Shown one piece after another: positions 36,120 to 47,665 of a stretch of DNA of 64,000 bases. Position 1 is the first letter of the stretch. Every line of letters starts with the position of its first letter. The position numbers were made by a program, and so were the translations under genes. The notes beneath the pieces were generated by a model. It had not been told where the DNA came from and made no database searches. It saw nothing but the letters and a program-made list of their open reading frames with translations. This DNA comes from Asterella californica (taxonomy: Eukaryota > Streptophyta > Marchantiopsida > Marchantiales > Aytoniaceae): the NCBI GenBank assembly GCA_036924285.1, contig JAYKYS010000001.1, forward strand, positions 11,743,501 through 11,807,500, given 5' to 3'.

Positions 36120-36810
36120 TATCAATGTAGTGGTGAAAATAAATACATTGACTGTAATGTATGAATACCATGTACCTAAGAAGTTAATCACTGTTAATCT
36201 TTCATTCAGCAAGTTCAATCCTCTTCTTTTTTTGGTCGATGAAGAAGATAGTCTATTGAGGACAACACCTCCTCTTCTACAAGATCGTTCTCCTGCAGCT
36301 TATCATGATGTCACACCACTTTCTATGACTCAAGCATAAGAATGATGGAGTTGCAGACGTTGCTGCTGATTCTGTTGTCCACGAGACTGCAGACGAAGCT
36401 GGCAAAGCTGGAGAAGATATTGACGAGGGTGAGATTACCAACAATGAGTCATTTGAAAGAGAAGCAAATGAATATTACCGTGGTGAAAACCGGCTGACAT
36501 GACATCTATTTTTGTTGGTGATGATGGACTGGTCGAGAAGGATGAATATGTCTGTGTATTGAGGCGTCTAGTTATTAATATTCCGAGTGGTGATGATGAC
36601 GCTCGAGATCTTAATGGGGAACATGATCTTGCACAAATTGTTAGTCAACAAGATATACCTCCAGGTTTTAGAGAAGCTCACACATACTCAATTTATGTTG
36701 GTAATCTACAACATGATGCAACATCTATAGCAAATGCTAATGCTCCACTGACAGATGACTTATCGGATAGTTTCAACTCTTTATGTATGGAAATTTTATT
36801 CTTCTCGTAA
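36120..36810 (+). pseudogene. Coding-like remnant downstream of gypsy LTR copy 1
   Basis: Three frame segments follow one another. 36130-36339 contains SKFNPLLFLVDEEDSLLRTT, and the inverted copy at 52060-52240 preserves the same frame with amino-acid changes, which argues for genuine coding origin. 36336-36502 is acidic (VADVAADSVVHETADEA). After a one-base frame change, 36499-36810 gives an acidic 103-residue frame (MTSIFVGDDGLVEKDEY). I do not recognise a domain. The position after an LTR suggests the start of a Gag-type protein or a captured sequence. Confidence 0.4.
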
Positions 36811-38099
36811 ATTTGCTTCGGTTGGATACAGAGGTTTAAGCGATAATTATACAAGTCACGAGGTTGAAAGCACCCTCGTGAACTGTAGTACGAGAAGTGA
36901 GCAAATCATCTAGAGAAGGAAAAAGGGACACGTAGCCTTGAGGAATAGATAAGATATTTGTAGTGTAAGACGAGTTTCCAACAGAAGAGATTGACATAGG
37001 AGTAAGTGGATTTTCCGAAATGGATTCTGGCTCTAATACGATGTGAAGATCGATGTCGGTCATCAGCACGTTTGTCTCATCATCGAGATGAAAAGAAGGG
37101 AAGCAAAAGCAACATGAATGGGATATGGAAGACAAGTATCTGTACGAAGCGAAGAAGGATAAAGTACCTGTACAGTTGAAACGACGAAGCAGCGAGGCAA
37201 GTAGGAGAAAATGTACACCTCCACGTCCAACAACACCTTCTCCCATGCTATGGTCACATTAGGTAAATTGTGGATAGGACCCACAACGGCAGATTGAAGA
37301 TCTTCCGAGTTGGACATGACGCGCGGCTACTCCAGCAGCGGAAGGGCAAATCATGATCACCTTTGCTCGATTTTGGTTCTCTTTTTGACAGACACAATTT
37401 CACATGTCTTCCGAACGAAGTAATTTATTGTGTGCATCATGTTACATCTGGTATCACAATTTTTATAACTGATGAGAAGTCTTTCATATGAAAACATTGA
37501 TCTAGTTGTATATAAATGATTTGTAAATAAACATATTTATTTTTATCGTCTGTGTGTCTCTTTTTGAATGTTGTCACAAAGTTGTTTGAGTGTTCGTATA
37601 TTTTTTCTCGTGCATAGTGCGTGAGGGCTTGTGCACTCATTCTATAGACTGTAAGCATCTTATCAGTCTACAGAACAAGGCGAGTCAACACATGTCTCTC
37701 TTCGGATATCTTTGTTGGCTCTTTTGATATACATGTATCGAAGATCTCTTCGATTCATATTATTTTTGATGCTGCTTGAACTTCTCGGGTTGTTTCGACG
37801 AGTCACACATATGTGGAGACTAGCATATTTCTGGTTCATCTTGATCGAAATAATATGTGATATATTATCTAAGGACATTTGACTTTGTAAGTTCTTTGGA
37901 TTATGCCTCATGTTTTTTATTTCAGTGTTGTTCAAGTTTCTTATGTGTGTCTCTATTTTTCTTCTTGCAACAGAGAGTTCACATCTACATATTCTCGTAC
38001 AAAACTTGAACGTCCTAAAAGTTACTTTTTTACAATCTTGATGATACATTAGTTTCTCATCGATCTAAAACTAGTGTTTCAAATCCGACTGGAAGAGAA
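36811..38099. other. Spacer between gypsy pieces
   Basis: Minus-strand frames at 36836-37246, 37063-37317 and 37663-38049 have no recognisable domain. A GTGCGTGAGGGCTTGTGCACT phrase near 37616 resembles the palindromic unit of the 53.6-kb array, so this may be degraded gypsy internal or LTR sequence. Confidence 0.3.
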
Positions 38100-38534
38100 A
38101 TGGATTTGGGAAGAGAAGATCCGGAGTTGGTAGACAAAGTATGGTTAAAAACCCAAAATTACTCTATCTCTCAAGGTATGACAAGTAAATTAATAACTTT
38201 GCTAGGTCGGACCCTTCGAGGTCTTGAGGCGAATAACGTCTGTAAACTACCACTTGGTCTTCCCGTCAGCATGCAAGGATATCATACAATCATTCATGTG
38301 TCGAACCTGAAAAAGTTCACCCCGGATGATCTACATTTGTCGAGGAGAGTCCAGAAGTGCAACCTCGCGTTAGAACACCTGCCGATGATGACCAACATGG
38401 TCATCAACAGAGTGCTGGATCAGAGGACAATGCTTGGTCCTAGTTCTCGACTCGAGAGGGTACAACTACTAGTAGAGTGGACAGATCGTGGCATTGTCGT
38501 CCAGACCTGTGTGACGTTGTCTGAAGTACCATGA
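38100..38534 (+). pseudogene. Ty3/gypsy Pol C-terminal fragment (SH3-like and chromodomain-like)
   Basis: An open 144-residue frame starting at ATG. VWLKTQNYSI, then IIHVSNLKKFTPD, is the conserved stretch at the end of gypsy integrase. The tail VINRVLDQRTM...ERVQLLVEWTDRG resembles the chromodomain of chromovirus-type elements, which normally directs integration to heterochromatin. The usual aromatic-cage residues and the final Trp are not all evident, so the domain may be decayed. No integrase core is attached. Confidence 0.75.
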
Positions 38535-40976
38535 GTACTCGTTATGCGTCCGTACTAGATATTTATCCGAGATCGTGCACCGCAAGTTTTCCACCCTTGA
38601 TGTCATGGGAGTGAGGGCTGAACTGACGAGAGAGCGAGAGACTCTCAGAGATCACTACATTGCGTAGGGTTTGGTCACCCTACCGTGCACATAGGTGTAG
38701 AGTAGTCCTTGATGTCTTATACAGATCAAACACAATACAACACAGAGGGCGTTCCGTCACCTCCCCTCGGATCCGCAAAAAGGTACTGAGGATAAAGGAT
38801 AGTCGGCTTAAGGCTTGACGTAAAGATTACCACTATAGTAATCAGTGCACGTATAAACTTTATCTCTGAAGACCACCAAAGGGTGTAGAGTCAGAGTATA
38901 ACGTAGACTTCTTGCGAACGAAGGAATAACAGATGCGCGGACGCATCTCTTTTCTCGTTGGGGTGTATGTAATGAGTACTCAGGCTCATCTAAATGAGTC
39001 CGACGTGTGGATGTCGAGAAACCCAGAGGTTCAGGAGTCGGGGAACTTAAGTCGAGGCCGTGAAGACAACAAGGTAAGTAGTCAACAAACTAATGTTAGC
39101 GGCATGAACTGGTCCTTTGCTCATAGGTCGGCATTGATTACATCGGGTAATTCTGTAAGGCGTATCCGCGAGAAGCTCAACTCGCACTTGACCCGGCAAG
39201 TAGAAAAATAGCCTAGGTGTTTAATTTAACCAAGAAACTTAAGTTAAGGAATTTTGTAAGAGATACACTTTTTCCTTCACAGCCGCACGAGAATCGAGGC
39301 GAGAGTGTGACAAGAGGTCACCCATATCCGCAGGTACGGGTCACGTATTAAGCACTCGTCCTCCTGCGTATGACGTCCGAGGACCCACGAAAGAGCAGAA
39401 GACGAAATGTCTCTGTGTAACGAGACGTGGAGCCGGAGGGACGGTGTGATATGCAAGGAAGCGTGCGAAGCGGAGTAGAAGACCCGCGAGGTAAGTATAG
39501 GCAGCGAAGAGGGAGTGGAAGCTTCCATTATTGAAAGACGGAGTAGAACCAAGGGCCGTGACACGCCTTGGCTTCTACGTCACGATGCCTTGGATTCTAC
39601 GAACTCGTGACGCCTTAGCTTCTGCAGAAAGAGACAAGTAGAAAGAGGCGACCAGCCGGAATACTCATCCACCGTTAGAGGGCTTCCCAGCCAATCAGCG
39701 AGACCTAGAACATAACCGCTACCCCTCTTGCTCTGCTAGTACCCCCACGTGGCAGTCAGCGATAACCATAACCACCACTCCTGCAGTTCTTCACTCCTCC
39801 ATCCAATCCATCAAGAAATCCTCATGAATCACACGCTAATAGAGAATGTCTCACGAATCCTTGACCCATCATCTTATACTCAAATTCAACGACAAGGACA
39901 ATGTTTCACTATTGTGCGATCACTCTAACAAATAATCACGGTCTGGTCTTGACACCAACTGAGATCATGTATATTGTGTACATATTAACGCATATCTCAC
40001 TTGAGAGTGGAGGTCGATGCTAAGGGATCAGCATTTGGAAGTTAATCTCTCACAGGTCGACTATCCGATATCAACATCTACTTTTCGTTGGGAGGATTCT
40101 GAGTAGATTTTGGTTATGTTTAACGAGAGAAATATGAGTTTGCCCTCTAGGATATAATTATGATCAGTTTTATTACAAGTTAGAATATTTTACCTCCAAT
40201 TCTCTTGGAGACAATATCTTTTGTACACTAATTGTGTAAAAAGACAAACCTTGTGCTTTACAAGATGAAACATGCGTGACATACAGAAGTGAAGTTACCC
40301 TAAGCGATAAGTAGTGAAACCAGTTTTGGTTTTTCGTAAGAATAGCAGAAAATCAATTTTACCATGCTTCACACCCCTTTCCACTCTAGACAATTTGATT
40401 TAGCACTATACTTGAGTATTTCAGAGGGACACTCAAACTTAGTTTCTACGTAACTCTCGTTTATATTTTTACAGGTTTCTTCTGTAAATTTCACATAACA
40501 TGAAATTATAGTTAATGGAGGTATATGCCATGTATGCAATAACTATATCTCTTAAACACGGTTGAAAATAACTGGATAAGAAGACTACAGACGTTAAGCA
40601 GTCCTTGACAAAACTTGACATTTTAGATTTCATCTTCTCATCTTAGTGACCCTATTGGTATCTCAATGTGGTGGCTAAGTTCATTCATCACCCGAGGTTA
40701 ATGAACTTAGATATGTATGATATATTTTACTTCTCTTAGATGAAAAAAAAACCCAAAACTTTATTTAGTCGCATCTTTAATACTTTTTCCTAATTTTTCC
40801 GCACCTTTGATTGACAACAGCAGATTCAATACATAAAAATGTCATATCATCTGAATACAAGACTCTCATGTCAACAATTTGCCAGGTGTTGCATAAAAAC
40901 TTTAGTTTAGAATGTCTGTAAAACTATGTGTGCGGTCTCTTACTTGTCTTGTGGAATGTGTTCACATGTCGATAAA
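38535..40976. other. Spacer, possibly with gypsy LTR-derived sequence
   Basis: No gene. The phrase TGTGACAAGAGGTCACCC at 39305-39322 could be an LTR start but has no partner copy here. Three short direct repeats around (G)CCTT(G/A)GCTTCTAC occur at 39558-39625. Frames at 38933-39211 and 39277-39564 are unrecognised. Confidence 0.3.
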
Positions 40977-41140
40977 CCTACTGAACCCTAAACCCTCCTT
41001 CTCAAAGTTTTGTATTGTGATCAACGTAAATAGGTGCAAGCGGGTTAAAGCCGTAAACCTGCTGAAACCTAAATCCTTACTTCTCATAGTTCTGTACTGT
41101 GATAAACGTAAATAGGTGCAAGCGGGTTAAAGCCGTAAAG
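40977..41140. repeat. Two-copy tandem repeat, 82-bp period
   Basis: GTGATCAACGTAAATAGGTG at 41017 recurs at 41099 with one change, and both continue CAAGCGGGTTAAAGCCGTAAA. The leading halves (CTACTGAACCCTAAACCC and CTGCTGAAACCTAAATCC) are more diverged. Confidence 0.85.
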
Positions 41141-44036
41141 TGAGAATTTGCCCTGCCCTGCGCTGTGCGAAAGTCCCATTCTGCCGGGAAAACCTCGTGC
41201 AAAAATGACATATGCGGAAACTGAAAGTCGGCGCTCTATAGTCAGTAAACCAGTGAGACATGTGTGTACAGATGTCATTCTGGTCAAATTCCGTTCTAAT
41301 TCCGCGTAGACATTCCTTCAGGGTTTTAGGGCTGTCAGTAGCCATTATGGCATGAACGGAGCCTCAGGAAACGAAAGAAGGAGCGTGATTTGCACATGAA
41401 TCCCACCCAAATACTGTAATAGTCTCGATTCTGACTCTCGAAGGGTCGCCCGTTCATATTGATGCATTAATGGTATTAGTTCTTGAAGTCACGAAACCTA
41501 CTCCTCGTCCACCCAAGAGTTTTCTCCTTACTGTGTACTATATCTCGGTTCTCTCCGTGACGATAACCTCTTTCATCAAACAGTAACCCATCGAGTGTTA
41601 GTTAAGCAATAAATTTTACTACGGTTCTATTAGAATGTCAAAGTTAAGAAGAAATATTCTTCAACGGCAGAGAGATAACCGGTCGTAAAATTCTGACGGA
41701 TAATTTTGTATATAAGCGCGACTCATTCTAGATCACGTCTGTAACTGGACATCACGATTTTATCATTAATTTTTTTTTAGTTTGTACACTCAAAATAATT
41801 ATTCAAAGCAATAGAGAATTCATTATAAAAAGATACGAGCGAAACGAATGAAGAGCCGTTAAGAAAAAGCCAGCGATGTTTTATTACGTATACTTCCGGA
41901 AGTAATCAATGAAACACGGGCCGAAATCTGGACGAAGTCGTAACTCACGCAAGCGGGTCTCGAATCTTTCAGAAGGTTACTACCTTTGACACACCTATTA
42001 TATCCACTCTTTTGTATTTGGGTGCTGGTTAAGCCCAAACCTTGAATCCAGCAACTTAAGTTCACCTCCATACGTGTGCAATCGAACGCAGAGTCGGGAG
42101 TGCGATTTGCATGTTATCATGCACAAAACCATCAGGGAAATAATAAATCAACCATTAGTTCATCAATGGTGTAAAGGATGCAAGATGGAGAAAGCCCCTT
42201 GGAAACTTTGAGTCGACGAGTACTTGTCGAGCAAGACAGAGAAAGTCTTTGGACCCTTTGAGTTGACGAGTACTTTTCCTCTATACTCCCTTATTACCTG
42301 TCCGTAGAGGGGAATCTCAGAAAAGGCAGCATTCAGCGTCGCACTTTATTATCGGTTAGAAAACAGATAATAAGACCGACACCCGTCATAATTTCAGTCA
42401 GGTGAGAATTAAATTATGATACTTTTTCATTCGATTTTTTTCTTCCCGGAAAAAAGAAGTGAAATCTTTGGCGAATCAAACATTTGAAACTTTTAACTTA
42501 TTTTTATTGGCACTATTAATCCTATAGGTTCTAGAGGTGTTTCGAATCATGAATATCGACCTCGGTGGACCGTCACGAATTTACGAAACTATGTGTGGCA
42601 TAGTATAGGTATAAAAACATACTAGCAAACAGTAAATAGTAAACTATACAAAAGTAAAAGTAAAATATTTATAAGAACATGTATTATAGGACGGAAAAGT
42701 AATAAAGGAGCTATTTCTTTCCCAAAAAATGAATTAGAATGAACAATCTAACTCATCGCAAGAATAATCAGTCATGATATGTCATATGTCACTTGTATAT
42801 CTTATACTAGATTATTTTCAATGGAATCTCAAATGGAGTCTTAATTTCATGCAATAAGTTTAAAGTTTAGATCCAAAGCCTAACCCTTTAGAACCAACCC
42901 TAAACCAATGAACACGGTGATACATTAAAAATTTAAAAGATACAAATTTTTATTTTTATTTTTTAAATTGAATCTTTTAAATATTTTCATCTTTTAAAGG
43001 TATATCAAAATTATACATTTAAATATAAATTTTGTATTTAAACTATATTGTAAAAATATCAGCATATACACGTAAAATAATAAAGCATAGAAGAACACGA
43101 AATGTCACATATAAAGGATTGAATGATAATACAATCTGTATGTTTCATAGAGAATACTTTGAAAATGACAACTTGCCGGCCGCCGAAAAGAACGCCAGCA
43201 AACTTCGCTTCCGGTTGCCTTGCTGCTCACAGAGCTCGTGGAAACAATGCTAACAAGAATGATTATCCACAAGTAAATCTCAGTGCAAGTGTTCACATAT
43301 AGTTTGGTTCATTTTAACTGGAATTATATCAACCCAGGAATTGCATTGAGTTGTGAACGCGTGAAGTCTGTTATTTTTTTGGGTTAGAAATTAATATTTA
43401 AACGTATATGTTTTGTATTTTGTAAAATAATATAAAAATAATATAAAAATTATTACTAGTATTATATGATAGACAAACTGAGAATTATAACCAGATCCAG
43501 ACATAACCCATAAGCAGAAAGCATGAGCATGCGCCTCCAAAGTTACAAGAACGATATCTTGGCTTCAAAGAGCCTTCAATTTAATAAATTAATGAGTATG
43601 AATATGCATGCTTCCCGAATGGAGTAAGCACGTGGAGGAGAGTTTGGTAGAGGTTATCAGTGGATTACTGTTTATTATCAGAACTTAGAGAAAATTTGAC
43701 AGCAAATAGCGGCAGCTTACGCGTGAGTGGTCAGGTTCGGAGAAGATAAGTTTCGAATTTGAATCTTGGAATTTTGCTTTTTATACGACCTGCAACTGCT
43801 GTATTAGGCACACTATAAGATTTACTCGATTAAGATTTATAGTTCAAAAGCATAAGGTTCTCGCAAGGTTAGTATCTAGGCTCCAGCCCTGAGTTAATGT
43901 CATTCATGTGTTGAATAAGAAGATGGAGGAGGTAAATATGCAAGAGTTTAAATTATTATTATTATTATTTAGAAAAGGTTAGATAATAAATTAATTGAAC
44001 TGGAAAAGAAACTTTCCCGGAGGACATGATTACTGT
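41141..44036. other. Spacer with D2 copy and small repeats
   Basis: No gene recognised. It includes the D2 copy at 41600-41830, a 51-bp two-copy repeat (GAGAAAG at 42188 and 42239, each followed by TTTGAGT(C/T)GACGAGTACTT) and an ATT microsatellite at about 43951-43970. Confidence 0.35.
41600..41830. repeat. Dispersed repeat D2, copy 3
   Basis: Best match to 17085-17300, same orientation. The AAAGTTAAGA...TCAACGG...TAATTTTGTA...CTCATTCTAGATC order is retained. Copies lie about 24 kb apart, so it is a dispersed family and not a local duplication. Confidence 0.6.
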
Positions 44037-44180
44037 AAACAATCTCAGTGCAACTTGATCTGAAACTAATCAGTTGAGTTATTTAAACAATCTCAGTGCA
44101 ACTTGATCTGAAACTAATCAGTTGAGTTATGTCATAATCCCAGTGCAACTTCATCTGAATCAAATCAGTTAAGGTATGGT
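44037..44180. repeat. Three-copy tandem repeat, 48-bp period
   Basis: AATCTCAGTGCAACTTGATC starts at 44041 and 44089, with a third diverged copy (AATCCCAGTGCAACTTCATC) at about 44136. The first two are almost identical. Confidence 0.9.
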
Positions 44181-44310
44181 TCCTCTCGATACCATTTGAA
44201 TCATCATTTTAGTAGACTCTGCAAGGTTTCCTCTGTCTTCAGATCTCGGCCTGCTGTGATCTACAGCTCACAAATGTAGCTTGAAATATATACGCATCTT
44301 TGAAATTCTT

Positions 44311-44492
44311 GACATTGATCTCCCGTGACAGGGAGTCCCACTTGGGTGAGACGAAAGACTCAAACGATTCTAGACCTTGATTTCCGGTGACAGAGAGTCC
44401 CACTTGGGTGAGACGAAAGACTCAAGCGATTCTAGACCTTGATTTCCGGTGACAGAGAGTCCCAGTTGGGTGAGACGAAAGACTAAAACGCG
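44311..44492. repeat. Three-copy tandem repeat, 62-bp period
   Basis: GACAG(G/A)GAGTCCCA(C/G)TTGGG occurs at 44327, 44389 and 44451, each followed by TGAGACGAAAGACT. A CTTGAT(T/C)TCC(G/C)GTGACAG lead-in belongs to every unit. The 62-bp period is not a multiple of three. Confidence 0.92.
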
Positions 44493-45199
44493 TTTATCTA
44501 CGACTAAATTACTTAGCTGTAGGGCCCCACCGCTTAAGTAGAGGTTGTTGTGGTTTAAATAAGATCTTCGGTTTTTACCAACACAAATCAACTCCTGTCA
44601 GCGACGTAGCGACCAGTTGTCAGCGGCCCTTTGACTTATGCGACTGGAACGGCATGGAGTTCCGGCCTCTTGGGTACGAGAGAATGATAACAAAGTCGTA
44701 AAACGCGACCCAATGAATAGCAAACGGATGGGAAGACCCCATCAAGCCTCAAAAGGGAAAGAAAGGACCCGAAGGGCCAAGCAACAACAACCCCGAAGGG
44801 AACAAAGTAACAAAGTAGAAACACTTACAGTTCCAGCACATACTCAAGGAACTCTACAGTGGTGGGACATATTAGCAAATTAATGCACCCTTAGCCTACG
44901 AGTGGTTGTTTCAGAATATCTACCGCAAATGTTCTAGATAACAGCGAACTGAGCAGGAGAGTGTAAATAATATCCTGCCCCACGGACTTGTACAATAAAA
45001 AGAAAACGGACAAGAATGGTAAAACAATCTGCCGTTTCAAATAGGATTGCACGCACAGATAGGACGTTTGATTTTGGGATGTATTTTTGTGGGGGGGGGG
45101 GGGAAGGGGGTTGTACTGTAAAATTTAAATATACACTCAGTGAAAAAATATATAAACGCGCCTGATTGAAGACGTTAAGACAAATATCTAAATTTAAAA

Positions 45200-45269
45200 T
45201 ACTATATTTAAAGTACTATATTTAAAGTACTATATTTAAAGTACTATATTTAAAGTACTATATTTAAAA
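45200..45269. repeat. 14-bp minisatellite, five copies
   Basis: The unit TACTATATTTAAAG is repeated five times in register (45200, 45214, 45228, 45242, 45256), the last copy ending in AAAA. Confidence 0.95.
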
Positions 45270-45408
45270 AATCTAATTCAAGTATTTCACACGAAAAAGA
45301 AACACATGGCATTCTGAAAAGGTCATAAACCCATAAACACTGTGACCACATCTAGAACTCTCCGAGTATAACTGAATTCCTGTCATGAATTCAGTAGATC
45401 ATTGAGGC

Positions 45409-45488
45409 TATAATTTAGAGTTAACCCTTCCTAAGAAAAGGGTTAACTCTAAATTATACCCATGTACACTGTCTAAGTGTACATGGGT
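45409..45488. repeat. Two adjacent perfect hairpins (21-bp and 13-bp stems)
   Basis: Arms 45409-45429 and 45438-45458 are exactly complementary, as are 45458-45470 and 45476-45488 (ACCCATGTACACT and its complement). Read on the minus strand, the module runs ATATTCACC, CATGTACACT, long stem with GGAAGGGTTA, then GCCTC, the same order as in the 331-bp repeat at 30.2 kb. It is therefore a third, reverse-oriented member of that hairpin family. Confidence 0.9.
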
Positions 45489-45930
45489 GAATATGCATGG
45501 TGCTCTTGAGTGTGCAGGATGTGACACGCTACGCAATGAATAGCCAACGGATGGAAATCCAGGCAGCAAGGTCCATGAGAAAGGAATTTTCAGAGAGGAT
45601 TGGAAAATGGTAACCGGCGATCCTAAGGTTGAGATAAAACCTAAGGTGGAAGACCGAATATGGAGATCCATCATTCTGGTAGGAGTTCAGATCAGTTCTC
45701 TGCAGTACAGGCCGGCAAATTCATGCTTGATGTAAACGCAGAAAGACTTTTGTTCCAACCAGGACTCGCTACGGTTGAGTCACTCCTTAAGTACTCTCCA
45801 GTTAGAGAAAGTTTTCCTCTTCTTTTCTTTCTTCAGACTGAATGCTCATGTCTTGAAAGGCTTGAATCACCTCTGCTAATGGACTCTGTGAAAAATAATC
45901 CACTCTTTGTGATTTGAATATGTCTAGATC

Positions 45931-46290
45931 TGTTAAATATCGTTAGAGGGTCACATCTAAACTCTGCGGAAGGTACATGACTTTGACGTGAGAAATACTG
46001 TGACCGCAGTTCGGTAAGTCACTTTGTGGTGATAGCACTTATGTACCAGTACAATATTAAGCCATATTCTTAGTAGAGTAGCATGAGTCGAGGCCCTTTA
46101 TATCTGTGTCAGTTTTGAAGTCTAAGTAAAACTGTGCACATTTCATTTCAGGATATTTTTGTTTGAGTTCTCCTTTTGATCAATTTTAACAAGCTGATCT
46201 GTTAGTTCTAATAGACTGGTAGTATTTTGTTGTGAGAGATAAAGTTCTATATTCTGAAAAACTTGAAATACAGTTCTCAGTTTTGTAACA
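45931..46290 (+). repeat. Copia B 5' LTR (360 bp)
   Basis: Starts TGTTAAATATCGTTAGAG and ends CAGTTCTCAGTTTTGTAACA, with TG...CA termini. It is followed directly by the primer binding site. It aligns along its length with the reverse complement of 17455-17855. Confidence 0.88.
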
Positions 46291-46303
46291 TGGATCAGAG
46301 CTC
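46291..46303 (+). promoter_or_regulatory. Primer binding site, tRNA-iMet type
   Basis: TGGATCAGAGCTC immediately follows the LTR end. Plant copia elements typically have TGGTATCAGAGC, complementary to the 3' end of initiator methionine tRNA; here one base is missing. Confidence 0.8.
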
Positions 46304-46394
46304 AAGTTGCTCAAGCTAAGGGTTTAAGATTCTGATAATTTGTTATTTAGTTTCTAGAGATTTTATGACTCATCTTTTCAACAAAATAGCAACT

Positions 46395-47250
46395 ATGGCT
46401 GCAACTTTCAGTGAGTTTGGTTTGAATGAGAGCACTAGACTTTCTAGTCCTAACAATTACAGTTCCTGGAAACTGATCATGAAAGCAATTCTGAGTGAGA
46501 AGGATTTATGAGATGTGGTATCTGGAAAAGAGAAGCTTGCTCCATTTTATGATGAGAGTTCTCTTGAAACTCTAAGATTCATTCAGAAGCAAACTAGAGT
46601 ATTATCCAATATTCTGCTTGCTGTTAAAGAGAATATCAGACTTACTGGTTGAGGCTTGTGATAAAGGAAGAAAAGCTTAGGAGAAGCTATCTATCAAATA
46701 TGATAATATGAGCAAAAATAGAATGTCAAAGTTGAAGAATGAACTAGACTCTATCAAGATGGATGAGAGTGCAAATATTCATGAGCACCTTAAGAAGATA
46801 GATGGTATTTATGTGCAGCTAACCAGAGATGGGAGGACATATGATGATGAAGATCTGGTTTCTATAACTTTGGATAGTCTTAGTACTCCATATTTTCATT
46901 TTATTTTTGATATCAACAGAAGGGAGAGTATGCCAATTTATGAGGAGTTGTGCATTTTACTACATGGAGAAGAGCAGCTGATCAGAAAGTTTTTCCCTCA
47001 GAAAATCAGGGATTTGTTTTTATGATGAAGACTAAAGAGGAGCATCAATCTTAGAAACATGGGTATTCATACTCAAGAACTAATACACAAATTTCTGCTC
47101 ATTCTGTAAGAAGAAATGTCACAAGATAGAAGAGTGCAGAAAGAAATTAGGAACTTGCTTTTTCTGTGGAAAGAAAGATCACAAGATTGAAGATTGCTAT
47201 GCTAGAAAGACAAATGGAGGTCATAATTCTACATCAAGTAATATTGCTGT
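46395..47250 (+). pseudogene. Copia B Gag with tandem zinc knuckles, broken
   Basis: ATG at 46395 opens MAATFSEFGLNES and leads through NYSSWKLIMKAIL, the typical copia Gag N-terminus, to a TGA where the family has Trp (after SEKDL). A second frame (46708-47025) holds the helical core DESANIHEHLKKIDGIYVQL. At 47096-47137 (CSFCKKKCHKIEEC) and 47156-47197 (CFFCGKKDHKIEDC) lie two CCHC zinc knuckles in one frame, 18 nt apart. Most copia Gags have one; the high similarity of the two suggests a small internal duplication. Confidence 0.88.
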
Positions 47251-47324
47251 TCAAGAATATACACAAAAAGAGAAGAATGTTGGTAATTTTATTACCAGCT
47301 TCATACGTAGAACAACAGAAGATA

Positions 47325-47370
47325 AGAATTGGTACATTATTCTGGTACTTCTAAGCACATGACAAGCCAA
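47325..47370 (+). pseudogene. Copia B protease active site remnant
   Basis: The DNA encodes WYI and then, in a shifted frame, SGTSKHM, the flank of the copia aspartic protease active site. The catalytic Asp codon is lost through a one-base deletion at about 47339. Confidence 0.65.
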
Positions 47371-47665
47371 AGATCACTCTTGAAGGACTTTTCAGCAACT
47401 GTAGGCTCTAAGGTTACTCAAGCTGATGATACATGATGTGAAGTTCAAGGTACTGGAGTTGTGACAGTAAAAACAAGTGAAGGAGATATGAAGAAGTACT
47501 CTTTATTCCAAAGCTCACTAAGCATTTGCTTTCGGTTGGAAAAAAATCACAAATCATGGAATGAAGGTGATTTTTCATAATACAAAGGTGTAGATATTAG
47601 TTGCTTCATATAATTAAAGGGTTATTACTTCAAGAAAGAGAGATCAGAAGTCAAGATTATATATC

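Larger units (their letters stand above)
44493..45930. other. Spacer with simple repeats and hairpins
   Basis: Frames at 44638-44883 (plus) and 45660-45917 (plus) are unrecognised. A 13-G run followed by AAGGGGG is at 45091-45110, a 14-bp tandem array at 45200-45269, and two adjacent perfect hairpins at 45409-45488. Confidence 0.35.

Noticed and set aside
39300..39370. 5S rRNA-like sequence on the minus strand (GGATATGGGTGACCTC)
   Set aside because: Only about 16 nt resemble the 3' part of 5S rRNA. The internal promoter and the rest of the gene are absent, so chance or an LTR motif is more likely.
45091..45110. G-run as a G-quadruplex regulatory element
   Set aside because: It is one 13-G homopolymer followed by AAGGGGG, in spacer DNA with no gene nearby; it could also be length error from sequencing.
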